The position numbers were made by a program, and so were the translations under genes. A DNA stretch of 31,761 bases from RH-AL1 sp964247745. GTDB taxonomy: Bacteria; Pseudomonadota; Alphaproteobacteria; Rhizobiales; Beijerinckiaceae. Shown in pieces: positions 23,766 to 30,838 of the stretch. Within the stretch, counting starts at the first letter, position 1. Every line of letters begins with the position of its first letter. The DNA lies in NCBI GenBank assembly GCA_964247745.1, contig CAXTVT010000040.1:1-31761 (forward strand). The letters run 5' to 3'. The notes beneath the pieces are model-generated. The model saw only the letters and a list, made by a program, of their open reading frames with translations, was not told the DNA's origin and searched no databases.

Positions 23766-24614
23766 CTACGCCCGGGACGCGATGCGCCCGACCTCGGCGA
23801 GCACCACCTTGCGATCGGCGTCGCTGCCGGCGCCGTCGACGTAATAGGCCGTGACCACGCGCGGAGGCCCCGCCGGCGGCCACAAGGCCGCGACATCGTT
23901 CACCGTCGTGCGGAAGCTGCCGGTCTTGTCACCGACGCGCCAGCCGGGCGGCACACCGGCCCGCAGCTGCGTCTCGCCCGTCTTGCACGCGATCATCCAT
24001 GCGGCGAGCCGCGCCCGCGAGGCCGCCGACAACACCTGGCCGAACAGCAGCCGCCGCAGCGTCTCGGCCATCGCGATCGGCGTCGTGGTGTCGTGCAGCT
24101 CGCCGGGCGGCACGTCGTTCAGGGCCGGCTCGTTGTTGTCGAGCCGCGTCACGGCATCGCCGGTGCTGCGCAGCCAGGCCGTCAGCGCGGCCGGTCCGCC
24201 GAAACCGGCCAGCAGCAGGTTGGCCGCCGTGTTGTCGGACAGGGTGACGGCCGCTTCGCACAGCGCCTCGACGCTCATGCCGCCGTCGCCGACGTGTCGG
24301 CTGGTGACCGGCGCGTAGGGCAGCAGCGCGTCGCGACCGTAGACGATCGTGCGGTCGAGGTGCTCCTCGCCGCGATCGACGCGGGCCAGCACGAAGCCGG
24401 CGGCGAGGACCTTGAAGGTGCTGCACATCGCGAAACGCTCGCCGCCACGATGGGCGATGGCCGCGCCGGCGCCGTCGAGGATCGCGACGCCGAGCCGGCC
24501 GCCGTGCCGTCGCTCGAGCTCGGCGATGGCCGCGTCCGCCTCGGACGCGGCGGCGGGAGCGCCGAGCGCGCCGGCTGCGACCATGCCGGTCATCATCGCC
24601 CGCCGCGAGATCAC
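23766..24614 (-). CDS. Class A serine beta-lactamase with Tat-like signal
   Basis: A 282-residue protein with all class A motifs: S65-T-F-K68 (Ambler S70-K73), SDN at 126-128, E162 in EPALN (Ambler E166), and K230-T-G. It should hydrolyse beta-lactams in the periplasm. The N-terminus MISRRAMMTGMVAAGALGAPAAAS has twin arginines before a hydrophobic stretch, pointing to Tat export. C64 precedes the active serine as in several extended-spectrum or carbapenem-hydrolysing enzymes. There is no cysteine at the position after KTGS, so the C69-C238 disulfide of KPC-type enzymes is absent. The GTG start at 24614 overlaps the dusA stop (GTGA), so expression probably rides on dusA. No ampR-like regulator or mobile element is near, which suggests a resident chromosomal gene. 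Spectrum cannot be judged. Confidence 0.92.
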   Translation of the reverse strand: MISRRAMMTGMVAAGALGAPAAASEADAAIAELERRHGGRLGVAILDGAGAAIAHRGGERFAMCSTFKVLAAGFVLARVDRGEEHLDRTIVYGRDALLPYAPVTSRHVGDGGMSVEALCEAAVTLSDNTAANLLLAGFGGPAALTAWLRSTGDAVTRLDNNEPALNDVPPGELHDTTTPIAMAETLRRLLFGQVLSAASRARLAAWMIACKTGETQLRAGVPPGWRVGDKTGSFRTTVNDVAALWPPAGPPRVVTAYYVDGAGSDADRKVVLAEVGRIASRA

Positions 24615-25621
24615 GCGGCGTCCCGCGTCGCGTCGTCGGGCGCGCGCACCAGGCCGATCGCCGCGCGGAGCACCTCGAGGCCGGCGCCGCGTTTGACGCC
24701 CTCCACCGAAAGGTGCCGGCGGAAGGCGCGGGCGCCGGGCCAGCCGTTGAAGAGGCCGAGCACGTGCCGCGTCATCGCATGCAGGGGCGCGCCGGCGGCG
24801 AGCTGTGCCTGGATGTAGGGCAGGTACTCGTCGAGCGCCTCGAGCCGGCCGCGCGAGGGCCGGGCGTCGCCGAACATGCGGGCATCCACCGCGAGCAGCA
24901 TCGCCGGCTCGCCGTAGGCGGCGCGGCCGACCATCACGCCGTCCACGTGCGGGGCTGCCGCCGCGATGGCCGGCCAGTCCGCCAGGCCGCCGTTGAGCGC
25001 GACCGGCGTGCCCGGCAGCCGCCGCTTGAGCGCGAACACGCGGCCGTAGTCGAGCGGCGGCACGTCGCGGTTCTCGCGCGGCGACAGGCCCTGCAGCCAG
25101 GCCTTGCGGGCATGCACGATCAGCGCGTCGGCGCCGGCGGCGAGTACGGCTTCGACCAGCGCGTCGAGGGCCTCGGGCCCCTGCTCGTCGACGCCGAGGC
25201 GGCACTTCACCGTGACCGGCACGGCGACGGCGGCCTTCATCGCCGCCACGCACTCGCCGACCAGCGCCGGCTGCCGCATCAGGCAGGCGCCGAACGCGCC
25301 GTTCTGCACGCGATCCGAGGGGCAGCCGACGTTGAGGTTGATCTCGGCGTAGCCGCGCTCGGCGCAGATCCGCGCCGCCGTGGCGAGATCCGCCGGGTCG
25401 CTACCGCCGAGCTGTACCGCGAGGGGATGCTCGGCCGCGTCGAACCCGAGCAGCCTGTCGCGATCGCCGTGCAGGATCGCCGCCGCCGTCACCATCTCGC
25501 TGTAGAGCCGCGCGCGGCGCGTCAGCTCGCGATGGAAGGCCCGGCAATGCCGGTCCGTCCAGTCCATCATCGGAGCCACGCTGAAGGCGAAACCCGCGAG
25601 TGCGTCCTTGCTGTTCGTCAT
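24611..25621 (-). CDS. dusA: tRNA-dihydrouridine synthase A
   Basis: Reduces uridine to dihydrouridine in the tRNA D-loop using FMN and NADPH. The 336-residue TIM-barrel protein begins FSVAPMMDWTDRHCRAFHR. The catalytic cysteine C100 is in LNVGCPSDRVQNGAFGACLM, which is diagnostic for the DusA branch. FMN-site elements follow: VTVKCRLGVD, LIVHARKAWLQGLSPRENR, ALNGGLADWP and GVMVGRAAYGEPAML. ATG 25621 is a sensible start close to the first strand. Downstream its TGA overlaps the beta-lactamase GTG. Upstream the CoxG-like gene ends 60 bases away on the same strand, so the three may form one transcript. Confidence 0.96.
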   Translation of the reverse strand: MTNSKDALAGFAFSVAPMMDWTDRHCRAFHRELTRRARLYSEMVTAAAILHGDRDRLLGFDAAEHPLAVQLGGSDPADLATAARICAERGYAEINLNVGCPSDRVQNGAFGACLMRQPALVGECVAAMKAAVAVPVTVKCRLGVDEQGPEALDALVEAVLAAGADALIVHARKAWLQGLSPRENRDVPPLDYGRVFALKRRLPGTPVALNGGLADWPAIAAAAPHVDGVMVGRAAYGEPAMLLAVDARMFGDARPSRGRLEALDEYLPYIQAQLAAGAPLHAMTRHVLGLFNGWPGARAFRRHLSVEGVKRGAGLEVLRAAIGLVRAPDDATRDAA

Positions 25622-25681
25622 GTCGCGAGGACGTCTATCAAGAATGGGGCGGCCCGTCAGCGCGCTGGCCGTGCCGACGCT

Positions 25682-26194
25682 TTATCCCGAGATCGACGGC
25701 TTGCCCGGCGCCCTCGGGCGCCACCGGGATGCCTGGCGCGCCGGCGCCCGCGGCTCGAACAGCCGGGCGAAGCGCCGCGCGAACGTGGCGGACAGCGCGC
25801 CGGCCAGGCCGGTCAGGAAAGTCGGCCCGAGCCGCGCGATCGGCCCGTCCGTCCGGGCCTCCAGCTCGTAGCTCAGCCTGCATCCGCCGGGACGCTCGGC
25901 GAGGCGGATCATCGCCGTGCCGGAGGCGGCGCCAGCCGGGCCGCCGCGGCCTCGCCCGACCAGGGACAGGCGTTGCGGCGCCTGGAAACCATCGACCTCG
26001 ACCATCCCGTCGAAGGCCACGCGCACCGGGCCGAACCGCACGGCGGCCGTCACGCGATAGGCATTGTCGCTCTCGCGACTCACGCCGCGGCAGCCCGGCA
26101 CGCAGAGGGCGCAGCGCTCGACATCGTGCAGCGCCGCCCAGACCGCCTCGCGCGAGGCCGCCACGTCGACCGATCCTTTCGTCGTCACGATCAT
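25682..26194 (-). CDS. CoxG-like SRPBCC family protein
   Basis: A 170-residue protein of the CoxG/SRPBCC lipid-binding-like fold. It starts GSVDVAASREAVWAALHDVERCALCVPGC, the usual first strand and helix of the family. Then come GPVRVAFDGMVEVDGFQAPQRLSLVGRG and GCRLSYELEARTDGPIARLGPTFL, followed by a basic tail. CoxG was named from carbon monoxide dehydrogenase operons, where it helps anchor or mature the enzyme, but many members stand alone. No molybdenum hydroxylase genes are in the window, so a CO-related role is not supported. The start diverges from the hydrolase gene across a 133-base AT-rich gap. Confidence 0.8.
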   Translation of the reverse strand: MIVTTKGSVDVAASREAVWAALHDVERCALCVPGCRGVSRESDNAYRVTAAVRFGPVRVAFDGMVEVDGFQAPQRLSLVGRGRGGPAGAASGTAMIRLAERPGGCRLSYELEARTDGPIARLGPTFLTGLAGALSATFARRFARLFEPRAPARQASRWRPRAPGKPSISG

Positions 26195-26327
26195 CCGAGC
26201 CAGGCTCCTCGTGATCCCTCGCGTCGTGGAACGTTACCCACCGAAGATGGACACGAATTCCGCGGTCGCGAAACATCAAAGGCGCGGTCCGATACCTTTT
26301 CCTTCTAAAATCTCCTAAAGGAGCGCG

Positions 26328-27989
26328 ATGAGCAGAGACGTTGCGACGATGGACGAACTCGCGGTCGAGGGTTGCACGCTCAAGCTGCGCGTCGAGGGCC
26401 AGGAGGCCGGGCCGGTGCTGGTCCTCTCGCACATGCTCGGCACCGATCTCACGCTCTGGGACAATCTCGTGCCCGAGCTCGGCAAGCATTTCCGCCTCGT
26501 GCGCTACGACACCCGCGGGCACGGCGGCAGCGAGCGCGGGGACGCGCCTGTCACGCTCAACCGCCTCGGCCGCGACGTGATCGCGATCCTGGACGCGCTC
26601 GGGATCGAGCGCGCGCATTTCTGCGGTGAGTCGATGGGAGGCGCCGTGGGACTCTGGCTCCTGGTCCACGCGCCGGCGCGCATCGAGCGCGCGGTGATCG
26701 CCGGCAGCGCCGCCAAGCTCGGGACGCCCGCCGTCTGGAACACGCGGATCGCGGCGGCGCTGACCGAGGGCATGGAGCAGGCAGTCGCGCCGACCGTGGA
26801 GCGCTGGTTCGGTGCCGATTTCGCCGAGCGCGCGCCCGAGCCGGTGGCGGCGATCCGGGCGATGCTCCGCGCGACCGCGCCGGAGGGCTACGCCGACTGC
26901 TGCGGCGCGCTCCGCGACATGGACCTGCGCGAGGCCGTGCGGGCCGTCCCCCACCCGGTGCTCGTGCTGCGGGGCGCCGAGGATCCCTCGGTCGCGGCGC
27001 AGGATGCCCGGCACCTCGTCGAGGCGATGGCCGGCGCGACAGCGCTCGAGGTCGACGCCCGGCATTGTGCGTCGATCGAGGCCGAGGCCGCCTTCGTGGC
27101 GGCGGTCGTGAAGTTCCTGACGGCCAAGGCCGCCGCGCCGCGCCGAGCGGCCGGTGCACGGCCGGCCAAGGCGCCGCAGACGCGGACCCAGCCGTCGGCG
27201 CGCCGGGTCGGCAAAAGCGGCGTCGGCGCGGCGCGGCGCCCTGTCGCTCGCACCGTGCCGGTGTCCGGCAAGGCCGTCGCGAAAGCGAGCGCCAATCGCA
27301 AGACGGCAACCCGCAAGAGCGCCGCACGCGCCACGCCGATTCCGTCGCGCCGCGCTCCGGCCAAGGCGGCGCCGCGAGGGGCGACGACGGCGCTGGCCAA
27401 GACGACGGCGCTGGCCAAGACGGCGGCGCCCAAGGTCGGCTCGCCCAAGCTTGCGGCGCCCAAGACGGCCTCGTCCAAGTCGGCTGGCCCGAAGTCGGCC
27501 GCACGAGCGTCGAAGGCGGCAAAATCCGCGGCCAAGCCCGCGAAGGCGTCGGCCGCGCCGCGCAAGGGCGCCGGTCTTGCGAAAGCCGCCGCGAAGGTCG
27601 CGTCGCCGGTGGCGAAGGCAAGTCCTACGCGACGCGCGGCGCCACCGGCGCGATCGTCCGTCGCCAGAGGCAAGCCGACCACGGCCGCCGCGTTGCGTGC
27701 CGCCGTCAAGACCAGGGCTTCGAGCAAGGCGCTGCCGGCGAAGGCTGCAGTGGGGAAGGCCGGAGCGAAGATCGGTACGGGAGCGCCGAAGCCGGCGAAG
27801 GCCGCAGCCGGCAAAGGCGCTACCGGCAAAGGCGCTACCGGCAAGAGCGCTACCGGCAAGAGCGCCGCCGGCCCGGCTCCTGCCAAACGCGTGTCTCTCA
27901 AGACCTCGCCCCGCAACCCGCCGCGCCGCACCGGGCCGCTCCCGTCCAAGCCGCGCGTTCCACCCGGCCGCGGACGCCGCAAGCCGTGA
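26328..27989 (+). CDS. Alpha/beta hydrolase (PcaD-like) with long histone-H1-like basic tail
   Basis: A 553-residue protein made of two very different parts. Residues 1 to ~263 are an alpha/beta hydrolase close to 3-oxoadipate enol-lactonases: VLVLSHMLGTDLTLWD (oxyanion loop), nucleophile S102 in CGESMGG, acid D in LRGAEDPSV, and histidine in ARHCASIE, the usual triad order. Residues ~266-553 are almost only Ala, Lys, Pro, Arg, Ser, Thr and Gly, as in histone H1-like AlgP or Hc1 proteins, with short exact repeats. Such tails bind DNA or other polyanions by charge. AAAGGAG lies just upstream of ATG 26328. The binding-protein gene begins on its stop codon (GTGA). The hydrolase substrate is unknown; no other beta-ketoadipate genes are present. 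Confidence 0.88.
   Translation: MSRDVATMDELAVEGCTLKLRVEGQEAGPVLVLSHMLGTDLTLWDNLVPELGKHFRLVRYDTRGHGGSERGDAPVTLNRLGRDVIAILDALGIERAHFCGESMGGAVGLWLLVHAPARIERAVIAGSAAKLGTPAVWNTRIAAALTEGMEQAVAPTVERWFGADFAERAPEPVAAIRAMLRATAPEGYADCCGALRDMDLREAVRAVPHPVLVLRGAEDPSVAAQDARHLVEAMAGATALEVDARHCASIEAEAAFVAAVVKFLTAKAAAPRRAAGARPAKAPQTRTQPSARRVGKSGVGAARRPVARTVPVSGKAVAKASANRKTATRKSAARATPIPSRRAPAKAAPRGATTALAKTTALAKTAAPKVGSPKLAAPKTASSKSAGPKSAARASKAAKSAAKPAKASAAPRKGAGLAKAAAKVASPVAKASPTRRAAPPARSSVARGKPTTAAALRAAVKTRASSKALPAKAAVGKAGAKIGTGAPKPAKAAAGKGATGKGATGKSATGKSAAGPAPAKRVSLKTSPRNPPRRTGPLPSKPRVPPGRGRRKP
27384..27419 (+). repeat. Two exact 18-base repeats in the hydrolase tail
   Basis: ACGACGGCGCTGGCCAAG occurs twice in tandem (27384-27401 and 27402-27419), encoding TTALAK twice. 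It is followed by a partial third copy. This suggests slippage or recent duplication inside the coding sequence. Confidence 0.85.
27810..27869 (+). repeat. Four 15-base tandem repeats in the hydrolase tail
   Basis: Units GGCAAAGGCGCTACC (two copies), GGCAAGAGCGCTACC and GGCAAGAGCGCCGCC encode GKGAT, GKGAT, GKSAT and GKSAA. Being a multiple of three, copy-number change would lengthen or shorten the tail without a frameshift. Confidence 0.9.
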
Positions 27990-29104
27990 GGCGCGCCGCC
28001 GCCCTCGCCGCGCTGCTGCTCGGTCTCGTCGCGGGAGCGTCGGGGGCGATGGCGCAGGCGGTGCGGATCGGCGTCGCGGTGCCGCTGTCGGGGCCGGATG
28101 CGGTCTACGGCAATGCCATCGTGCTCGGGGTCGAGCAGGCGATCACCGATCTCGGCGCCGGTTTCGCCGGTCGTCGCGCGATCGCCGTGCCGCGCGACGA
28201 TGGCAACGATCCCAAGAAAGGCGTGGCGGTCGCCGGGCGCTTCGTCGCCGACCGGATCGATCTGGTGGTCGGCGATTTCTCATCCGCCGTGACGATGCCG
28301 GCATCGGCGGTCTATGCAGAGGCGGGGGCGCTCGTCGTCACGCCGACGGCCGAGGCGCCTGCCGTGACGGACCGCGGGCTGACGACGATGTTCCGCACCT
28401 GCGGCCGGGCCGACGAGGAGACCGCCGTCCTCGTCCGCTTCGTGGCGGCGCGCCGGGTCGCGCGGGTGGCCGTCGTCCACGACCGCAGCGCCGCCGGCAA
28501 GGATTTCGCCGATGCCGCGCGACGCCGGCTCGGCGAGGTCGGCGTCAAGGACGTCTACTACGGCTCGTTCGAGAAAGGGGCGCGCGACATCGCCGCCCTC
28601 GCCCAGCGCCTCAAGGCGGCCAACGCGCAGCTCGTCGTCTTCGGCGGCGGGGGGGCCGATGCCGGCCTTCTCGCGCGGCAGCTGCGCGAGGCCGGCTCGC
28701 GCGCGACGCTGATGGGCGGCACGGCGATGGCCTCGGATGAATTCGCGACCGTCGCCGGGCCGGCCGCCGACGGCGCACTCGTCGTCTTCCCCGAAGACCC
28801 GCGCGCGCGCGCCGCCGCGGCCGACCTGCTGCACCGTCTCCAGGCCCGCGGCATCGAGCCGGACTTCGCCACGTTCTCGGCCTACGCCGCCGTGCAGGTC
28901 ATGGCGCAGGCGGCGACGGTGGCCGGCTCGCTCGCGCCGGGCAGGATCGCCGCCGCGATGCACGAGGGCCGCACCTTCGCCACCGTGCTGGGCGACCTCG
29001 AGTTCGACGCCAAGGGCGACCCGACCGTGCCGGACTTCGCGGTCTACGTCTGGCACCGCGGCGCCTCGGGCCGCATGGCCTTCGACGAGCAGGCGCGCTC
29101 GTGA
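27986..29104 (+). CDS. LivK-like periplasmic substrate-binding protein
   Basis: A 372-residue type I periplasmic binding protein of the branched-chain amino acid (Peripla_BP_6) class. A Sec signal peptide (RRAAALAALLLGLVAGASGAMA) ends at AMAQ. The mature part starts VRIGVAVPLSGPDAVYGN, with VPRDDGNDPKKGVAVAGRFV, DLVVGDFSSAVTMPASAVYAEAG and AVVHDRSAAGKDF all typical. The ligand could be an amino acid, amide, urea or aromatic compound. No permease or ATPase genes lie in the window, so it may serve a distant transporter. The start is GTG 27986, overlapping the hydrolase stop (GTGA), which implies coupled translation. The signal peptide begins exactly there, supporting this choice. Confidence 0.88.
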   Translation: MRRAAALAALLLGLVAGASGAMAQAVRIGVAVPLSGPDAVYGNAIVLGVEQAITDLGAGFAGRRAIAVPRDDGNDPKKGVAVAGRFVADRIDLVVGDFSSAVTMPASAVYAEAGALVVTPTAEAPAVTDRGLTTMFRTCGRADEETAVLVRFVAARRVARVAVVHDRSAAGKDFADAARRRLGEVGVKDVYYGSFEKGARDIAALAQRLKAANAQLVVFGGGGADAGLLARQLREAGSRATLMGGTAMASDEFATVAGPAADGALVVFPEDPRARAAAADLLHRLQARGIEPDFATFSAYAAVQVMAQAATVAGSLAPGRIAAAMHEGRTFATVLGDLEFDAKGDPTVPDFAVYVWHRGASGRMAFDEQARS

Positions 29105-29204
29105 CGATCGTCGCGCCCGCGGCAACGGGTTCTTATCGCACCGGCGCTATCGTCGCGGCCGTGGACAGGCCCCGACCGACGATCCCCGCGGAGTCGCGGT
29201 GCGC

Positions 29205-30641
29205 ATGAGGGTGCTGGTCGCCTTCTTCCTCAACGTCGCCTTCAACTTCGTCGTCGGCCTGCTGGTGGCGAAGTTCTTGGGGCCTGAGGAATACGGCCGC
29301 TTCGCGCTCGCGCTGGCCACCGCCGTGGCGGTGCAGACCGCCTTCCTCGATTGGCTGCGGCTCGGCGCGACGCGGTTCTACTCCGAGCGCTCGCGCGGCG
29401 AGGATCCGGCGCTGCGCGCCACGTTGGACGTCGCCTTCGCGCTCATCACCACCGGCATGGCGGTCGGCACCACGCTGCTCTTCATGACCGGCGTCAAGTT
29501 CCCGCTGTCCCACGGCATGATCGCGCTGGCGCTCGGCGCGGCGGTCGCCAACGGCCTGTTCGACTTCAACACGGCGCTGGTGCGGGCGCGCTTCCACGAC
29601 GGGCTCTACGTCAAGCTCGTCATCGTCAAGAACCTGTTCGCCCTGGCGCTGACCGGCGGCGGTGCCTTCTGGTTCGGCTCGGCGCGCATGGCGCTGATCG
29701 GTGGCGTGATCTCGCTCGCCGGCTCGGTGGTCTGCGCCCGCGCCGCGCTGAGCGACCCGGGCGCCGAGGCGCATCTGGCGCGCCGCTCGGTGGCGGCCTC
29801 GCTGCTGCGCTACGCGCTGCCGATCGTCGCCGCCAACCTGCTCTACCTGTGCCTGCCTCTCGCCAACCGTGCGCTGATCACCGTCACCTACGGCTTCGCC
29901 GAGACAGGGCAATTCTCGCTGGCGTGGGACATCGGTTCGAAGGCGGTGCAGGCGATCGGCTCGACGGCGGACGTGCTGCTGTTCCAGATCGCGGTGCGCG
30001 CCCACGACCGCCTCGGCCACGATGGCGCGCGCCAGCGCATCGCCGACAACATGGCGATCGTCATCGCCGTGCTGCTGCCGGCCTGCGCCGGCATCTGGCT
30101 GGTGCTGCCCTCCATGCAGGCGCTGATCGTGCCGGAGCAATATCGCGGGCCGTTCGAGGACCTTCTGACGCTGATGATGCCGGGCCTGTTCTGCTTCTCG
30201 ATGATCCTCTACGCGATCAACCCGATCTTCCAGATCGCCAAGCGCACCGCGCCGCTGATCGCCGCCGCCGCCGTCGCCTGCGTCGGCGACCCGCTGATTC
30301 TGCTGCTGATGCCGCACGCCGGCGGCGCCACGCGCCTGGCCGTCGCCCAGTCCGGCGCCTTCGCGCTCGCCCTGGCGACGTTGATCGCCATCGCCTGTCG
30401 CTCGCGCCCGGCCTGGCCGCGCCTGCGCGATCTCGCCGGCACCGCCTCGGCGACGGTCTGCATGGTGGGCGTGCTGCTGCCGCTGCGCGCCCACCCGCCG
30501 AGCTTCGCGCTGCTGGTGGTGCAGATCGCGGCCGGCCTCGCGGTCTACGGCGGCCTCGTGGCGCTGTTCGACATCGCCGCGATCCGCACCATCGCCAGCG
30601 CGAGGCTGCGGCCGACCATGGCGCGGTTCAGGACGGGCTGA
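29205..30641 (+). CDS. Polysaccharide flippase-like membrane protein (MOP superfamily)
   Basis: A 478-residue protein with about 12 hydrophobic helices, of the Wzx/polysaccharide-transport branch of the MOP exporters. The start MRVLVAFFLNVAFNFVVGLLVAKFLGPEEYGRFALALA has the near-universal 'FLGPEEYGxF' motif of O-antigen and exopolysaccharide flippases. LPIVAANLLYLCLPLANRALI and the second-half VPEQYRGPFEDL also fit. It would move an undecaprenyl-linked glycan across the inner membrane. No glycosyltransferases are adjacent, although the GSCFA and WcbI genes 10 kb away suggest glycan work in the same region. ATG 29205 fits the family N-terminus; GTG 29199 two codons upstream is possible. It follows the binding-protein gene by 100 bases. 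Confidence 0.88.
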   Translation: MRVLVAFFLNVAFNFVVGLLVAKFLGPEEYGRFALALATAVAVQTAFLDWLRLGATRFYSERSRGEDPALRATLDVAFALITTGMAVGTTLLFMTGVKFPLSHGMIALALGAAVANGLFDFNTALVRARFHDGLYVKLVIVKNLFALALTGGGAFWFGSARMALIGGVISLAGSVVCARAALSDPGAEAHLARRSVAASLLRYALPIVAANLLYLCLPLANRALITVTYGFAETGQFSLAWDIGSKAVQAIGSTADVLLFQIAVRAHDRLGHDGARQRIADNMAIVIAVLLPACAGIWLVLPSMQALIVPEQYRGPFEDLLTLMMPGLFCFSMILYAINPIFQIAKRTAPLIAAAAVACVGDPLILLLMPHAGGATRLAVAQSGAFALALATLIAIACRSRPAWPRLRDLAGTASATVCMVGVLLPLRAHPPSFALLVVQIAAGLAVYGGLVALFDIAAIRTIASARLRPTMARFRTG

Positions 30642-30838
30642 GCGCGGACTTCCGTCGTGAGCGAAGGTGGCACGACGCTCCGGGCTTCGTACTCAAGTCC
30701 AATCCCGCGCCGCCTTTTTCCGCATGCATCCAGAGCCCGAACGGCCTAAGGTCACTCCCTGGACGCGTCGGCTGCCCGGAGGTGGTCGACCCCGACGGCC
30801 CTCCGCAGAGACGGGCACGCGAACCCGAGGAGACATTC

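Noticed and set aside
24411..24425. KPC-like carbapenemase signature from the cysteine before the active serine
   Set aside because: The partner cysteine after KTGS (Ambler 238) is absent, and the single cysteine also occurs in CTX-M-type and environmental enzymes. Spectrum cannot be claimed.
25682..26194. CO dehydrogenase locus suggested by the CoxG-like gene
   Set aside because: No coxL, coxM, coxS or other molybdenum hydroxylase gene is in the window, and standalone CoxG-like proteins are common.
26328..27120. Beta-ketoadipate pathway operon suggested by the PcaD-like domain
   Set aside because: No other pca genes are near and PcaD-like hydrolases are broad in function, so the symbol pcaD was not assigned.
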